From Proteobacteria bacterium 005FR1 (lineage in GTDB: Bacteria > Pseudomonadota > Gammaproteobacteria > Pseudomonadales > Cellvibrionaceae), in NCBI GenBank assembly GCA_026192395.1, contig WACF01000001.1, forward strand, positions 1,635,637 through 1,699,636: a stretch of DNA of 64,000 nt, written 5' to 3'. Made by a program: the position numbers and the translations under genes. The notes beneath the pieces are model-generated. The model worked only from the letters and a program-made list of their open reading frames with translations. It ran no database searches and was not told the DNA's origin. Shown here in pieces: positions 25,835-34,677 of the stretch (the first letter of the stretch is position 1; the number at the start of each line of letters is the position of its first letter).

Positions 25835-28108
25835 ATGAGGCATATCAGTAGGTTAGCGCTACCATTACTAACAGCCACGCTGTTGGGCGCCTGCGACAGC
25901 GGCGACGAAGTGGTCAAGGCCAGTCGCGCGACGTCCACTACGCCGGCTACATCCGCTTACTCCGCCGAGATCCGCTGGACCAAACACGGCATTCCTCACA
26001 TCAAAGCGGACAGCTGGGGCGATCTCGGTTTTGGCTACGCCTATGCAGTGGCTACCAATGGCGTTTGCGTGCTCGCGGAAGAGTACGCCACCGTCAAAGG
26101 CGAGCGGGCCAAATACTTCGGTGCCGATGACAAGAATATCCACAGCGATGCCTTCCACCGGGCGCTGCTGAACGACGCCAAGGTCGCCGAATACCAGGCC
26201 GCAACATCTGCAGCCAGCGGCGCCATGGATCGCGGTTACGTGGCTGGCTACAACCACTTCATTGAACAGAATCGCGATAAGCTGCCCGCCCGCTGCAAGG
26301 GCAAGCCCTGGGTGAAGCCGATCGAAGAGGGCGACATTGCCCGCATCACCATCGGGGTGAGCATCCGCTATGGGCTGGGACGGGTGACGGATGCCATCGT
26401 CACCGCCACACCCAACCGCGAGCAGGTCGCCGCGCGCCTGGAGCCTGTGCCAGCCAGCATGGGCAGTAATGCCCTCGCCTTCGGCAGCGAGCTGACGGAA
26501 AACGGTCGCGGCCTGCTGCTGGGAAATCCCCATTATCCCTGGCACGGTGGATCCCGCTTTCACATCGCGCATCTGACCATCCCCGGCGAGATGGACGTGA
26601 TGGGCGCAGGGCTGCTGACCACACCGAGACTGGGCATCGGCTTTACCGAAGACATCGCCTGGACTCATACGGTCTCCACCGCATTGCGCTTCACGATGTT
26701 CCGTCTGAATCTGGTCGACGGCAACCCGATGGCTTACAAGCTGGGCAAAGAAACTCGCCCGATCGAGGCTATCGAGGTGGAGGTCGATACAGATAAGGGT
26801 AAAGAGAAGCGCACCATCTATATGACCCACCTCGGCCCGGTACTGTCCACCGATGACGCCGCCTGGACGGACCAACATGCCTACGTGATGCGCGATGTGA
26901 ATTACGAAAATTACCGCGCCGGCGATCTGTACAAGGCGATCGCTCAGGCGAACAGCGTGCAGGAGCTAAAGCAGGCCCTGGGTAAGTACCAGGGTGCGGC
27001 CTTCGTCAACACCATCGCCGCCGACAAGAAAGGCGGCGCACTATACGCCGACATGTCTGCCATCCCCAACGTATCGGCGGAACTGATCGAGCGATGCTCC
27101 ACCGGTCCCGACCGCGTGAACGGCCAGCGCGTCATTGTGCTCAACGGTTCCGATCCCAGCTGCAACTGGCAAGTGGATGACAGTGCAGCGGCATCGGGGC
27201 TGATGCCGCCGTCCCGGCAGCCGAATCTGATAACCGCCAGCTTCGTGAGCAACAGCAACGATTCCCACTGGCTGTCCAATCCCAACCACCCGCTGGAAGG
27301 CTATTCGCCCATCATCGGCGACGAAGGCACGCAGCGAACCTTGCGCACCCGTGCGGGTTTGCGGTTTGTAGAGGAAGTCATTGCGCAGGACCGCAAGTTC
27401 ACCCAGCCGATCGTACAGAATATTCTGTTCAGTCACCGCAACTTCGGCGCGGAGTTGTTTCTCGATGACGTGCTGACCGTCTGCAAGCAAGACGCGGATC
27501 TGGCAAAAGCCTGCGAAGTACTTTCAAAGTGGGATCGTCGTCAAACGGTGAATAGCATCGGTGCACACGTCTACACCGAGTTCTGGCTGGCAGCGATGGA
27601 AGGGATCAAGGATCACTACAAAGTGCCCTTCGATCCCGAGCAGCCAACCACCACGCCGCGCGGCCTGACCATCGATAAAGAGGGAACCCGGGAATATCTG
27701 CTCAGCGCAATGCACAAGGCTGTCGAGAAGCTCAGTAAGGCTGGGATTGCGCTGGATGCCCGCTGGGGTGACGTGCAGTTTGCAATCCGCAACGAGGAAA
27801 AGATCGGCGTCCCCGGCGGTCTCGCCGAGACGGGTATGTACAGTATGATCATTCCCGAGTTCGACGAAGAGATGGGTGCTTACAATCCCATTGTCCACGG
27901 CAACAGCTACATTCAGGTGGTCACCTGGAATGACAAGGGCCAACCGGATGCGAACGCCATCCTCACCTACTCTCAATCGCCAGAGCCCGATTCTCCTTAT
28001 TACGCCGACATGACCAGGCTCTATGAGAAAGGAGCCTGGGTTGACATGCCATTTACCAACGAAGAAATCGAAGCGCAGCTGGTCAGCAAGGAAACGGTTT
28101 CACGCTGA
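25835..28108 (+). CDS. Penicillin-acylase-family lipoprotein (Ntn hydrolase, AHL/aculeacin acylase-like)
   Basis: 757 residues. The lipobox LLGAC gives a lipid-anchored periplasmic or outer-membrane protein. The N-terminal chain starts IRWTKHGIPHIKA as in aculeacin/AHL acylases. Self-cleavage is expected before Ser-211 in MGSNALAFG, followed by the family's GNPHYPW. These enzymes hydrolyse amides of acyl chains (beta-lactams, AHLs, cyclic lipopeptides). I chose ATG 25835 because the lipoprotein signal begins there; the longer frame adds 20 residues. It lies downstream of the oxidation genes with a 197-base gap. The acyl donor is unknown. Confidence 0.86.
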   Translation: MRHISRLALPLLTATLLGACDSGDEVVKASRATSTTPATSAYSAEIRWTKHGIPHIKADSWGDLGFGYAYAVATNGVCVLAEEYATVKGERAKYFGADDKNIHSDAFHRALLNDAKVAEYQAATSAASGAMDRGYVAGYNHFIEQNRDKLPARCKGKPWVKPIEEGDIARITIGVSIRYGLGRVTDAIVTATPNREQVAARLEPVPASMGSNALAFGSELTENGRGLLLGNPHYPWHGGSRFHIAHLTIPGEMDVMGAGLLTTPRLGIGFTEDIAWTHTVSTALRFTMFRLNLVDGNPMAYKLGKETRPIEAIEVEVDTDKGKEKRTIYMTHLGPVLSTDDAAWTDQHAYVMRDVNYENYRAGDLYKAIAQANSVQELKQALGKYQGAAFVNTIAADKKGGALYADMSAIPNVSAELIERCSTGPDRVNGQRVIVLNGSDPSCNWQVDDSAAASGLMPPSRQPNLITASFVSNSNDSHWLSNPNHPLEGYSPIIGDEGTQRTLRTRAGLRFVEEVIAQDRKFTQPIVQNILFSHRNFGAELFLDDVLTVCKQDADLAKACEVLSKWDRRQTVNSIGAHVYTEFWLAAMEGIKDHYKVPFDPEQPTTTPRGLTIDKEGTREYLLSAMHKAVEKLSKAGIALDARWGDVQFAIRNEEKIGVPGGLAETGMYSMIIPEFDEEMGAYNPIVHGNSYIQVVTWNDKGQPDANAILTYSQSPEPDSPYYADMTRLYEKGAWVDMPFTNEEIEAQLVSKETVSR

Positions 28109-28117
28109 CCGCTGACA

Positions 28118-28158
28118 CCAAAAACACCTCGGCCGGGATTTCTTCCCGGCCTTTTTGG
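28118..28158. terminator. Bidirectional-looking terminator after the acylase gene
   Basis: GGCCGGGA / TCCCGGCC form an 8-bp stem with a 5-base loop, flanked by CCAAAAA and TTTTTGG that also pair; the T-run starts directly after the stem. It is 10 bases after the stop codon. Confidence 0.85.
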
Positions 28159-28223
28159 TCCGCTTCTGAACCACTTCTTTCCTGTTCACATGCACGAGTC
28201 CCATTGAGGAAAAGCCGCCCGCC

Positions 28224-28943
28224 ATGAGCGAAACGAAACAGAAAATCGCGTTGTTTATCGACGCCGACAATGCACCCGCAAGCAAATTCGAGGACGTACT
28301 CAGCGAGGTGGCGAAATATGGCGTCGTCACCATTCGCAAAGCTTACGGCAACTGGAAAAGCGCTTTCCTGAAGCCGTGGGAAGATCTCTTGCATGAGTAT
28401 GCCATCCAGCCGATTCAGCAGTACGACCTCACCAAGGGGAAGAATGCCTCGGACATTGCGCTGGTAATCGACGCCATGGATGTAATGTACACCAAGGATA
28501 TCGACGTAATGTGCTTCGTGTCCTCGGACTGCGACTTTACGCCGATGGTGACCCGTGCGCTGGCTGAAGGCAAGGTTGTTCTCGGATTTGGCGAGCGCAA
28601 AACGCCCTCGCCTTTCGTCAACGCCTGCTCGAAATTTCTGTTTCTGGACGAAGAAGTCAAACAGAATGGTGCGGCTCCGGAGAAGCCAAAAAACATCAAG
28701 TCTGATACCAAGCTTATCAATCTGCTTCGTACCGCGATCGAAGCAACTGAAGACGAGGATACCGGCTGGGCCACGCTCGGCGCCGTGGGCTCGCATATTT
28801 CCAACAAGACCTCCTTTGACACCCGCAACTACGGCTACCGAAACCTCAGCAGTCTGGTCAGCGCCATCGATTTGTTCGAACTTAAGCGCGGACCGGGGAA
28901 TTCGTATCTGGTGAGGGACAAAAGAAAGAAGAAGGCGCATTAG
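28224..28943 (+). CDS. NYN-domain (PIN-like) protein with C-terminal OST-HTH/LOTUS domain
   Basis: 239 residues. The NYN nuclease-fold domain (about 1-140) shows the acidic set: IDADNAP, DIALVIDAMD and SSDCDF. After a Lys-rich linker a LOTUS-type winged helix follows (LINLLRTAIEA, then WATLGAVGSHISNK and YGYRNLSSLVSAIDLFE). Such DUF88/LabA-like proteins are thought to be RNA nucleases with an RNA-binding module. The C-terminal end is Lys/Arg-rich (RDKRKKKAH). Single gene, preceded by a terminator. Confidence 0.88.
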   Translation: MSETKQKIALFIDADNAPASKFEDVLSEVAKYGVVTIRKAYGNWKSAFLKPWEDLLHEYAIQPIQQYDLTKGKNASDIALVIDAMDVMYTKDIDVMCFVSSDCDFTPMVTRALAEGKVVLGFGERKTPSPFVNACSKFLFLDEEVKQNGAAPEKPKNIKSDTKLINLLRTAIEATEDEDTGWATLGAVGSHISNKTSFDTRNYGYRNLSSLVSAIDLFELKRGPGNSYLVRDKRKKKAH

Positions 28944-28980
28944 CGAAAAGCTGAATTCAGTCGCTGCGAATCCACCGAAC

Positions 28981-29955
28981 TCACTCCGCCACCGTGATGA
29001 CCACATTGCCGAACTTTTTGCCCGAGTCCACATAGCGGTGCGCCTCGGCGACATCCGCAAGCCTGTACTCGCGATCGATGACCACCTCCAGTTTTCCGCT
29101 CGCCACCAATCCCAGCAGATATTCCAGATCCTCGCGACGGAAGGGCGCAATACCGGAAAGCACTGACTTGCGGCCGGTCCGGGACGCCCAAAAGCCACGG
29201 ACCAGCTGCCAGAAGAAGACATTCATCAGGAGCAGCCTGCCGCCTTCGCGCAGGAGACGCAGGCCCGCCGAATAACTACTGTATCGGGAGATGTTGAAAA
29301 CTGCATCGTACCTGTCCGCATACTCGCACAGGTCTTCATGTTGGAAGTCGATGACATGGTCAGCCCCAAGGTCGCGCAGTCGGGCAAGTTTCTCGCCCGT
29401 ATCGACGACGGTAAGGTCAGCACCATCCATCTTTGCCAACTGGAGCAGAATGGTCCCTATGCTTCCCCCGGCCCCCACCAGCAGGACCTTGTCACCTTTC
29501 CTGACCCGGGCTTTCCGATAGAAGTATAAGGCGTTTGAGCCGCCCACGATCAGCGCAGCGGCTTGTGCGTGACTGACCTGCGGGGGCTTTCGCGCTATTG
29601 CCGCTTTGGCGGACACGCGGAGGTATTCGCTGTTTCCGCCGAATCTCATGGGAGCCACTGCGATCTCATCTCCGGTGGCGTAGTCACTCACCTGCTCCCC
29701 AACGACTTCGATGACCCCCGAAACCTCCTGGCCGAGCACCTTGATGCGGTCGGGCCGTTTCCAGCCGATCCATAGCCGTACCGGCCAGGAAAACATCGGC
29801 AGTGTGTCGAGCTTGCGCAGTTCGCAGTCGCCCGCAAAAACCGTGGTGGCGTGAACCCGAACAAGTACTTCATCGGCAGCGGGAACAGGCTTTTCAATTT
29901 CCCGAAGTTCCAGCACTTCGGGCCCTCCGTAGGCCGTCCAGATGACTGTCTGCAT
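28981..29955 (-). CDS. Zinc-independent MDR-family alcohol dehydrogenase / quinone reductase
   Basis: 324 residues of the medium-chain reductase superfamily. The N-terminal GroES-like domain (VRVHATTVFAGDCELRK) lacks the structural-zinc Cys cluster; the Rossmann domain carries VGAGGSIGTILLQLAK. This matches NADPH-dependent quinone oxidoreductase-type enzymes acting on enones or quinones. AGGGAAG precedes ATG 29955; an upstream in-frame start (30030) adds 25 residues without support. It is tail-to-tail with the NYN gene and the substrate is not evident. Confidence 0.85.
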   Translation of the reverse strand: MQTVIWTAYGGPEVLELREIEKPVPAADEVLVRVHATTVFAGDCELRKLDTLPMFSWPVRLWIGWKRPDRIKVLGQEVSGVIEVVGEQVSDYATGDEIAVAPMRFGGNSEYLRVSAKAAIARKPPQVSHAQAAALIVGGSNALYFYRKARVRKGDKVLLVGAGGSIGTILLQLAKMDGADLTVVDTGEKLARLRDLGADHVIDFQHEDLCEYADRYDAVFNISRYSSYSAGLRLLREGGRLLLMNVFFWQLVRGFWASRTGRKSVLSGIAPFRREDLEYLLGLVASGKLEVVIDREYRLADVAEAHRYVDSGKKFGNVVITVAE

Positions 29956-30179
29956 GTCTAAATCTTCCCTGGCTGATCGTGTATGAGGCGGGACTGCGAT
30001 GTCGCTTGCCGCATATATCCTGCCCCGCATTTAGGGCCCTGGTGAACTGTTCAGAAACAGCGTGAATGTCCGCGACCAGCCCCGCGTCGAATGCGCGGTT
30101 AGTTCGCGCAACTTGATGAATACCACGACTTCCGTGCGTGCATCCACCACGCTGAGGCACTCGATTCGGTGGCATGCTG

Positions 30180-30839
30180 TCATACCCGCACACCACTCTT
30201 CCGGAAAATAATCGCAAGAACGCAGGTGGATGCGGGAAAGGTGATGGCCCACAACGAGGCTATCCATATCAGCGAATGGAAGTACATCTGTAGTGCAAGG
30301 AAGGGAAGTAACAAGCCATTCGCCAAAAGGAAGTAGCGCGCGAGCCGCTCGATGCCAGAACCGGTGAAAACTGCAGCCGCGAACAGTGTCGCCACGCTCA
30401 TGAAACTGTAGCCGAGAATGTCCACCGCGTAGAGAAATGAATCGAAGGGCACGAACAAAAAGGCTTCGATGCCCTCCTCCCGCCCCGCTGCCATTCGCGG
30501 AGCCACCAGAGTGAGTTGGACGAAATAGACGATACTGATCAGCGTTGCGTAGGCGGTCGCGAAAACCACCGCAGCGTGGCTCCAGACTTTTCTTGCCGGC
30601 GATGCGAGCTGGTGCACACTGACCATCAGCACCAAAAAAGCCGAGCCCAACAGTAGTGAAGGAGTGAGCAAAACTGCCAAACCCAGGACCGTGCTTCGGC
30701 TTTCCGGACCACCAAGGGAACCCAGCAGTCCGGCCCATTCAGCCATCTGAGCGATCACGTAGGCGACACTGCATAGGGTTGCCGCTACAGCGGACCAAAA
30801 GCCGGCGGATTTGGTTGAGTGCGAAAGTTCACTGATCAT
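30180..30839 (-). CDS. Integral membrane protein of unknown function
   Basis: 219 residues with about six hydrophobic segments (for example VLGLAVLLTPSLLLGSAFLV and VVFATAYATLISIVYFVQLT), no soluble domain and no signature I recognise. ATG 30839 has GGAG about 10 bases upstream; the frame extends further up but that part reads through the next gene's end in an implausible composition. It lies 25 bases after the neighbouring membrane-protein gene on the same strand, so the two form a probable pair. Confidence 0.68.
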   Translation of the reverse strand: MISELSHSTKSAGFWSAVAATLCSVAYVIAQMAEWAGLLGSLGGPESRSTVLGLAVLLTPSLLLGSAFLVLMVSVHQLASPARKVWSHAAVVFATAYATLISIVYFVQLTLVAPRMAAGREEGIEAFLFVPFDSFLYAVDILGYSFMSVATLFAAAVFTGSGIERLARYFLLANGLLLPFLALQMYFHSLIWIASLWAITFPASTCVLAIIFRKSGVRV

Positions 30840-30864
30840 AACGCCCCGCTCCCCACAGGTAAGC

Positions 30865-31458
30865 TTATCGGGTCGCCGCCCCCACCACTTGCCGGCGCCA
30901 GCCAACCAGTACCACCAGCGCGGCGCAGGCAATGCCGGTTGCCGCCGGAAACAGCACCGTTGCAAGCGAATACTGTTCCAGCGCCAGCAGGGCCACCGCG
31001 TTGCGCGCGGTGAAAGCAACGAAGAAGAACGTGCCCTCCTCGTGGGGGCGGTGATAGGCCTTTCTGATCGTCGGCCCGAAGCCGAGCACGTCGACAGTGG
31101 TCAGTATCACCACTGCCCAAAGGGGGTCAGCGGTGAAATACCACAGCGGCAAGGAACTGAAAGCAGCGGTAAAGAAAAACCAGTCGGCCCTGGTAATCGC
31201 ATCTTTGTGGTTGCGCGATTTCGAAAAGGCGAGGACTGCAATGGATAAGCTCAGCAGCCCGGAAACGCCGTTGGTCCAGGCACCGGCTCCACCACCGGCC
31301 TGTAGCTGAGCGGTAAAGACGATGAAGGTAACGGCGCCCCAGATCATCCATGACAGCGCGTGGGGTTTGATTCGGCTGCGAAGGATTGCAGTCACGTAAG
31401 GCAGAAACCCGGTGACCGTCAGAGCAATCGCTATCAGGCCAAGCATCTCTTTGTTCAT
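30865..31458 (-). CDS. Multi-pass membrane protein, possibly PQ-loop-like
   Basis: 197 residues, about six membrane helices. The opening ALTVTGFLPYVTAILRSR followed by KPHALSWMIWG resembles a PQ-loop/SWEET-type repeat (a Pro in helix 1, then a basic loop and Trp-rich helix), and a related pattern recurs at VDVLGFGPTIRKAY. That suggests a small transporter but is only a visual match. Upstream partner of the unknown membrane protein, same strand. Confidence 0.68.
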   Translation of the reverse strand: MNKEMLGLIAIALTVTGFLPYVTAILRSRIKPHALSWMIWGAVTFIVFTAQLQAGGGAGAWTNGVSGLLSLSIAVLAFSKSRNHKDAITRADWFFFTAAFSSLPLWYFTADPLWAVVILTTVDVLGFGPTIRKAYHRPHEEGTFFFVAFTARNAVALLALEQYSLATVLFPAATGIACAALVVLVGWRRQVVGAATR

Positions 31459-31621
31459 TCTCTGTCGACCACCTGAATGAGCGCTTTTACGAGTCCACTG
31501 TTATCGATCAACTGCTCTCCACGACTTAGCCCGAGTCTTTCAGCTTCTGGCATGGTAATCAACGAATCGGCGCGCGGACTATGGATTCACGTCCCGCGGG
31601 CGGATCGCCGCGAGATCGTAC

Positions 31622-33082
31622 ATGTGGCGCGACGATATAATCTTCCGTCGCCAGCGCTCGATGTACGCAGCACCGCCTGGCCGGGACCGTCCGGATATCA
31701 GGGAGTGGGATAAAAAAGTGTATTCGATTCTGCCTTCCATTGTTGCCATTCTTTTTCTTGCTTACAGCGTTTACGTCCTCCATGCCAAAGGGCTTACCCG
31801 GGTAACGACTGCTTTCGCCATTCTGTGCATCACTACGTTCTTTTGGCAGGCAACCTGGGCGGTCTTGTTCCAGGTAGAAGATCCGGAACTCGCCGCGGTC
31901 CTGACAAAAGTCGGCTGGCTTTTGATTCTCTTCCTGCCAACCAGCCTCTACCAATTCCTGGTGGAGGTGACCGGTCGGCAGGGCGAATGGAAGATGGTCT
32001 ATGGCTCCTACGGTTTCGCCGCGCTGCTAGCCGCCTTTCTGGTGACGACAAATCTCGTGGTGGACGGCTACTACGACTATTTTTGGGGCTACTACCCCCG
32101 GGCGGGACTGCTTCACCCGCTGCATGTGCTGCAGACGGTGGTGGTGGTATTGCGAGGTTTGTACCTCACCTATCAAAAACAAGCGGTCGTCAAAGGGGGT
32201 GAGAAAATCAAGCTGCGTTATTGCGCGGCGAGCTTGTTGATCTACTTTTTTGGCGCAGCAGATTACCTTTGTAACTATGGGGTAGTGTTCTATCCGCCCG
32301 GTGTAGTATTTATCGCCATTTCTCTCGGCCTGATGGCCGTGGCGACCAGCCGATATCACGTGATGGATGACTCCAGAATGCTGGCCGCGAGTGTGGCCCA
32401 CGAGATGCGTACTCCTCTGGCCACGATCCGTCTCCAGTCCCAGGCGCTCGGGAATTATTTGCCGGTCCTGGTCCAGGGTTATCAGCAAGCCGCAAACCAC
32501 AACTTGGTGAAAGAGCCGATACCGCAGGAAGCCTTCAACCAGCTGGCGGATCTCTCGAACAGGATTCAGAGCCAGGTATCCCTTGCCACGCAGGCGATCG
32601 ACACGCTCCTGGCGCTGGTATCGGCTCAGAACCTTTCTGAAAAGGACTTCCGGCCTTGTTCGGCCCAAGCCGCTGTGGAGCTGGCCGCGCAGCAGGTCGG
32701 CGATCAGAAACCAAATGCGCGCATCGAGCTGGATGTGCGATCGGACTTCATGGTCTCCGCTTCCCCGGACTTCTTGGTCTTTGTGCTGATCAACCTCATG
32801 AAAAATTCCCTCGAAGCATTGAATGCCCGGGACGATGGACACATCGTCGTGGTTGTGAACAACGACTCTCGCGGTCGCCGTATCGAAGTCATCGACAACG
32901 GGCCGGGAATCGATGGCAAGGTCCTCCCCCACATCTTCGATCACTTCTTTACCACCAAAACTCGCGGCACCAATACTGGCGTGGGCCTCGCCTTCTGCCG
33001 TAATGTAATGCAGGCATTTGGCGGCACAATCAAGTGCAATTCGGTGGTGGGGCAATTTACCCAGTTCACGCTGGCTTTTTAG
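31622..33082 (+). CDS. Membrane sensor histidine kinase with N-terminal multi-helix region
   Basis: Up to 486 residues. About seven membrane helices (residues 35-255) are followed directly by HisKA (His in SVAHEMRTPLATIRLQ) with an unusually long insert before the second helix, then HATPase (NLMKNSLEA, DNGPGID, TTKTRGTNTGVGLAFCR). There is no PAS or HAMP domain. The layout is that of 7TM-type kinases, including the CqsS-like quorum-sensing kinases; ligand unknown. Start uncertain: ATG 31622, ATG 31664 or GTG 31718 (GGGAGTGGG upstream) are all possible and the first 30 residues look non-conserved. No response regulator adjoins. Confidence 0.84.
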   Translation: MWRDDIIFRRQRSMYAAPPGRDRPDIREWDKKVYSILPSIVAILFLAYSVYVLHAKGLTRVTTAFAILCITTFFWQATWAVLFQVEDPELAAVLTKVGWLLILFLPTSLYQFLVEVTGRQGEWKMVYGSYGFAALLAAFLVTTNLVVDGYYDYFWGYYPRAGLLHPLHVLQTVVVVLRGLYLTYQKQAVVKGGEKIKLRYCAASLLIYFFGAADYLCNYGVVFYPPGVVFIAISLGLMAVATSRYHVMDDSRMLAASVAHEMRTPLATIRLQSQALGNYLPVLVQGYQQAANHNLVKEPIPQEAFNQLADLSNRIQSQVSLATQAIDTLLALVSAQNLSEKDFRPCSAQAAVELAAQQVGDQKPNARIELDVRSDFMVSASPDFLVFVLINLMKNSLEALNARDDGHIVVVVNNDSRGRRIEVIDNGPGIDGKVLPHIFDHFFTTKTRGTNTGVGLAFCRNVMQAFGGTIKCNSVVGQFTQFTLAF

Positions 33083-33091
33083 CTTTCCCTA

Positions 33092-33131
33092 AAAGAAGTA
33101 AGCCAGGCCCATGGAGGACCTGGCCTTCTTT
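33092..33131. terminator. Terminator between kinase and thioesterase genes
   Basis: GCCAGG / CCTGGC core stem (33102-33107, 33119-33124) extended by AAGAAG / CTTCTT, with T-rich flanks on both strands, between two convergent genes. Confidence 0.7.
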
Positions 33132-33147
33132 CACGACTTGGCAGCAA

Positions 33148-33642
33148 TCAGACTTCGATTTCGTAACGTTTTATTTTTTCCAGAGTCTCGTCGTCAAGTC
33201 GCGCGATCTTCTTCTGGTGATTGGCGAATACGATCTGCTGGTAGCCCGATGATGCGAGCTCTTCTTCCACATAGAATCTAAACGACAGGAAGAACGAACA
33301 ACGCTGAATCTGGTAGCTATTCAAAACACAGCGCAGCGTCTGAAAAGGAAAAGCCTCCTTGAAGTAGTCGTTGTGCGCTTGCTTGGTAACAAACACTCCC
33401 TTGTCCTGCAGCATGTCCCGGGAGATACACTCGAAGAACCAGCGCTCCCGTACAGCGCCCTGCCACTCAAAGTAGTTTGAGAAGTACACGTTTTGAGTGG
33501 CATTGGAATGTTTCAATGATGTATCGAATTCGTAGGTGAAACTTTTTCGAACCGACGGCAGCACCGAAACATTGGTGGGGGCCTGAGTGGCTTTGTCGAA
33601 GTGCGGATGAGTGGTAGTGGCGATATGGTGCGTGGCTTTCAT
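33148..33642 (-). CDS. Hotdog-fold acyl-CoA thioesterase (4HBT type)
   Basis: 164 residues. The active-site stretch NVYFSNYFEWQGAVRERWF is the pattern of the 4HBT-like thioesterases typified by enediyne-pathway CalE7/DynE7 and relatives in lipid pathways; the rest (FFLSFRFYVEEELASSGYQ) is the expected central sheet. They release acyl chains from ACP or CoA. No polyketide synthase lies nearby, so a general acyl thioesterase is more likely. GAGG precedes ATG 33642 by 8 bases; the open frame extends 110 residues further with no protein character. Confidence 0.8.
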   Translation of the reverse strand: MKATHHIATTTHPHFDKATQAPTNVSVLPSVRKSFTYEFDTSLKHSNATQNVYFSNYFEWQGAVRERWFFECISRDMLQDKGVFVTKQAHNDYFKEAFPFQTLRCVLNSYQIQRCSFFLSFRFYVEEELASSGYQQIVFANHQKKIARLDDETLEKIKRYEIEV

Positions 33643-33952
33643 GAGAATATCCTCGTTGTTCCAACGATGTAGAGAGCCTTGCCATCGAGCCGGCCTGAAT
33701 GCGCCGGTGGATGGCGCGGCTTTCATCCTTTCATTAACCTCCAGGAGCAGAATGGAAACTGCTTTTGGAAGTTCAGCCAACATATCAAGCCACTCGCTGG
33801 GCGCGCGGGTTATCCGGCTACAAAATGAGCCCGGTCGTCTCCCTGCTTGACGTTCCGCACACCGGCAGCACCGGCGTTGATCTGTGTCCTGCCAAGCAGT
33901 CTTTTGGTATCCTCCGCGCCCTTGCCGTCCACCTGTCTCGACCAGTCTTGCC
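33643..33952. other. Divergent intergenic region, thioesterase / methyltransferase
   Basis: 310 bases. Open frames that extend both genes into it have abnormal composition and no ribosome sites, so I treat it as promoter DNA. No structured element seen. Confidence 0.4.
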
Positions 33953-34624
33953 ATGCCCTCCTCAGATCTCAATCAAATCGTCCAATCGCTATTACCAGGC
34001 GCTCGTGTCGAACCCTTCGCCCTTCCCGAGCTTTCCATTGAGCTCCAGCTGATCAATGCCGATTTTCCACGCGAGCAAATCCCGCAGGAAGTGGCGATGC
34101 GCTTGATGGAGGAGCCCTTTTACTGGGCCTTCTGTTGGGCGTCTGGCGCGGTGCTGGCCCGCTATCTCCTGGATCATCCGGCGCTGGTCGCCGGCAAGCG
34201 AGTCATGGACTTTGGGAGCGGCTCTGGGGTCGTCGCGATCGCCGCCGCCAAAGCGGGGGCGGCCGAGGTAGTCGCCTGTGATATCGATCCGGCTGCGCTG
34301 ATCGCCACGGAAACGAATGCCGAACTGAACCAGGTGCAGCTGACGCTGAGCGGCGATTTCGACCGGGTGGAAGGTGAGCTCGATCTGATTGTGGCCGCGG
34401 ATGTTCTCTACGATCGGGCGAACCTGCCCTGGCTGCGCCGTTTTCAGGAGCGGGCCGCCAGCGTTCTGATTGGGGATTCGCGGATCAGGCAGTTTGATTT
34501 TCCGGGCTATCGCAAGCTGGATGAAGTAGATGCTTGCACTCTGCCTGATCTGGACGAGAGTGCCGAATTCAGGAGGGTCAGTATCTACGGGGCGGGGGCT
34601 TGGCCGCGACCCGGTACGGTATAA
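33953..34624 (+). CDS. Class I SAM-dependent methyltransferase, ETF-beta/Nnt1-like
   Basis: 223 residues. Motif I is VMDFGSGSGVVAIAAAKAGA, followed by VACDIDPAAL (acidic residue for the ribose) and DLIVAADVLYDR. The preceding PFYWAFCWASGAVLARYLL is characteristic of protein-lysine methyltransferases such as the ETF-beta enzyme and Nnt1/METTL-like proteins. A protein lysine is therefore the likely target. The ATG at 33953 begins a normal N-terminus; an upstream GTG-type extension to 33884 looks non-coding. Confidence 0.84.
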   Translation: MPSSDLNQIVQSLLPGARVEPFALPELSIELQLINADFPREQIPQEVAMRLMEEPFYWAFCWASGAVLARYLLDHPALVAGKRVMDFGSGSGVVAIAAAKAGAAEVVACDIDPAALIATETNAELNQVQLTLSGDFDRVEGELDLIVAADVLYDRANLPWLRRFQERAASVLIGDSRIRQFDFPGYRKLDEVDACTLPDLDESAEFRRVSIYGAGAWPRPGTV

Positions 34625-34630
34625 AAAGAA

Positions 34631-34651
34631 AGGGCGCCACGAAGGCGCCCT
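34631..34651. terminator. Hairpin between convergent genes
   Basis: AGGGCGCC / GGCGCCCT, 8 bp, 5-base loop, in the 53-base gap between the convergent methyltransferase and redoxin-fusion genes. A-rich on the left and moderately T-rich on the right, so it may serve both. Confidence 0.72.
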
Positions 34652-34677
34652 TGATTTGCATTTATTTTTCTCGCTGC

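Noticed and set aside
28083-29222. 379-residue minus-strand open frame over the NYN gene
   Set aside because: Shadow: the plus-strand NYN-LOTUS motifs are unmistakable.
30031-30738. 235-residue minus-strand open frame
   Set aside because: It overlaps the unknown membrane protein (30180-30839) in another frame; its composition is irregular and low in membrane or domain signals, whereas the chosen frame is clearly membrane-spanning.
32027-33055. 342-residue minus-strand open frame over the histidine kinase
   Set aside because: Shadow; H, N and G boxes of the kinase are on the plus strand.
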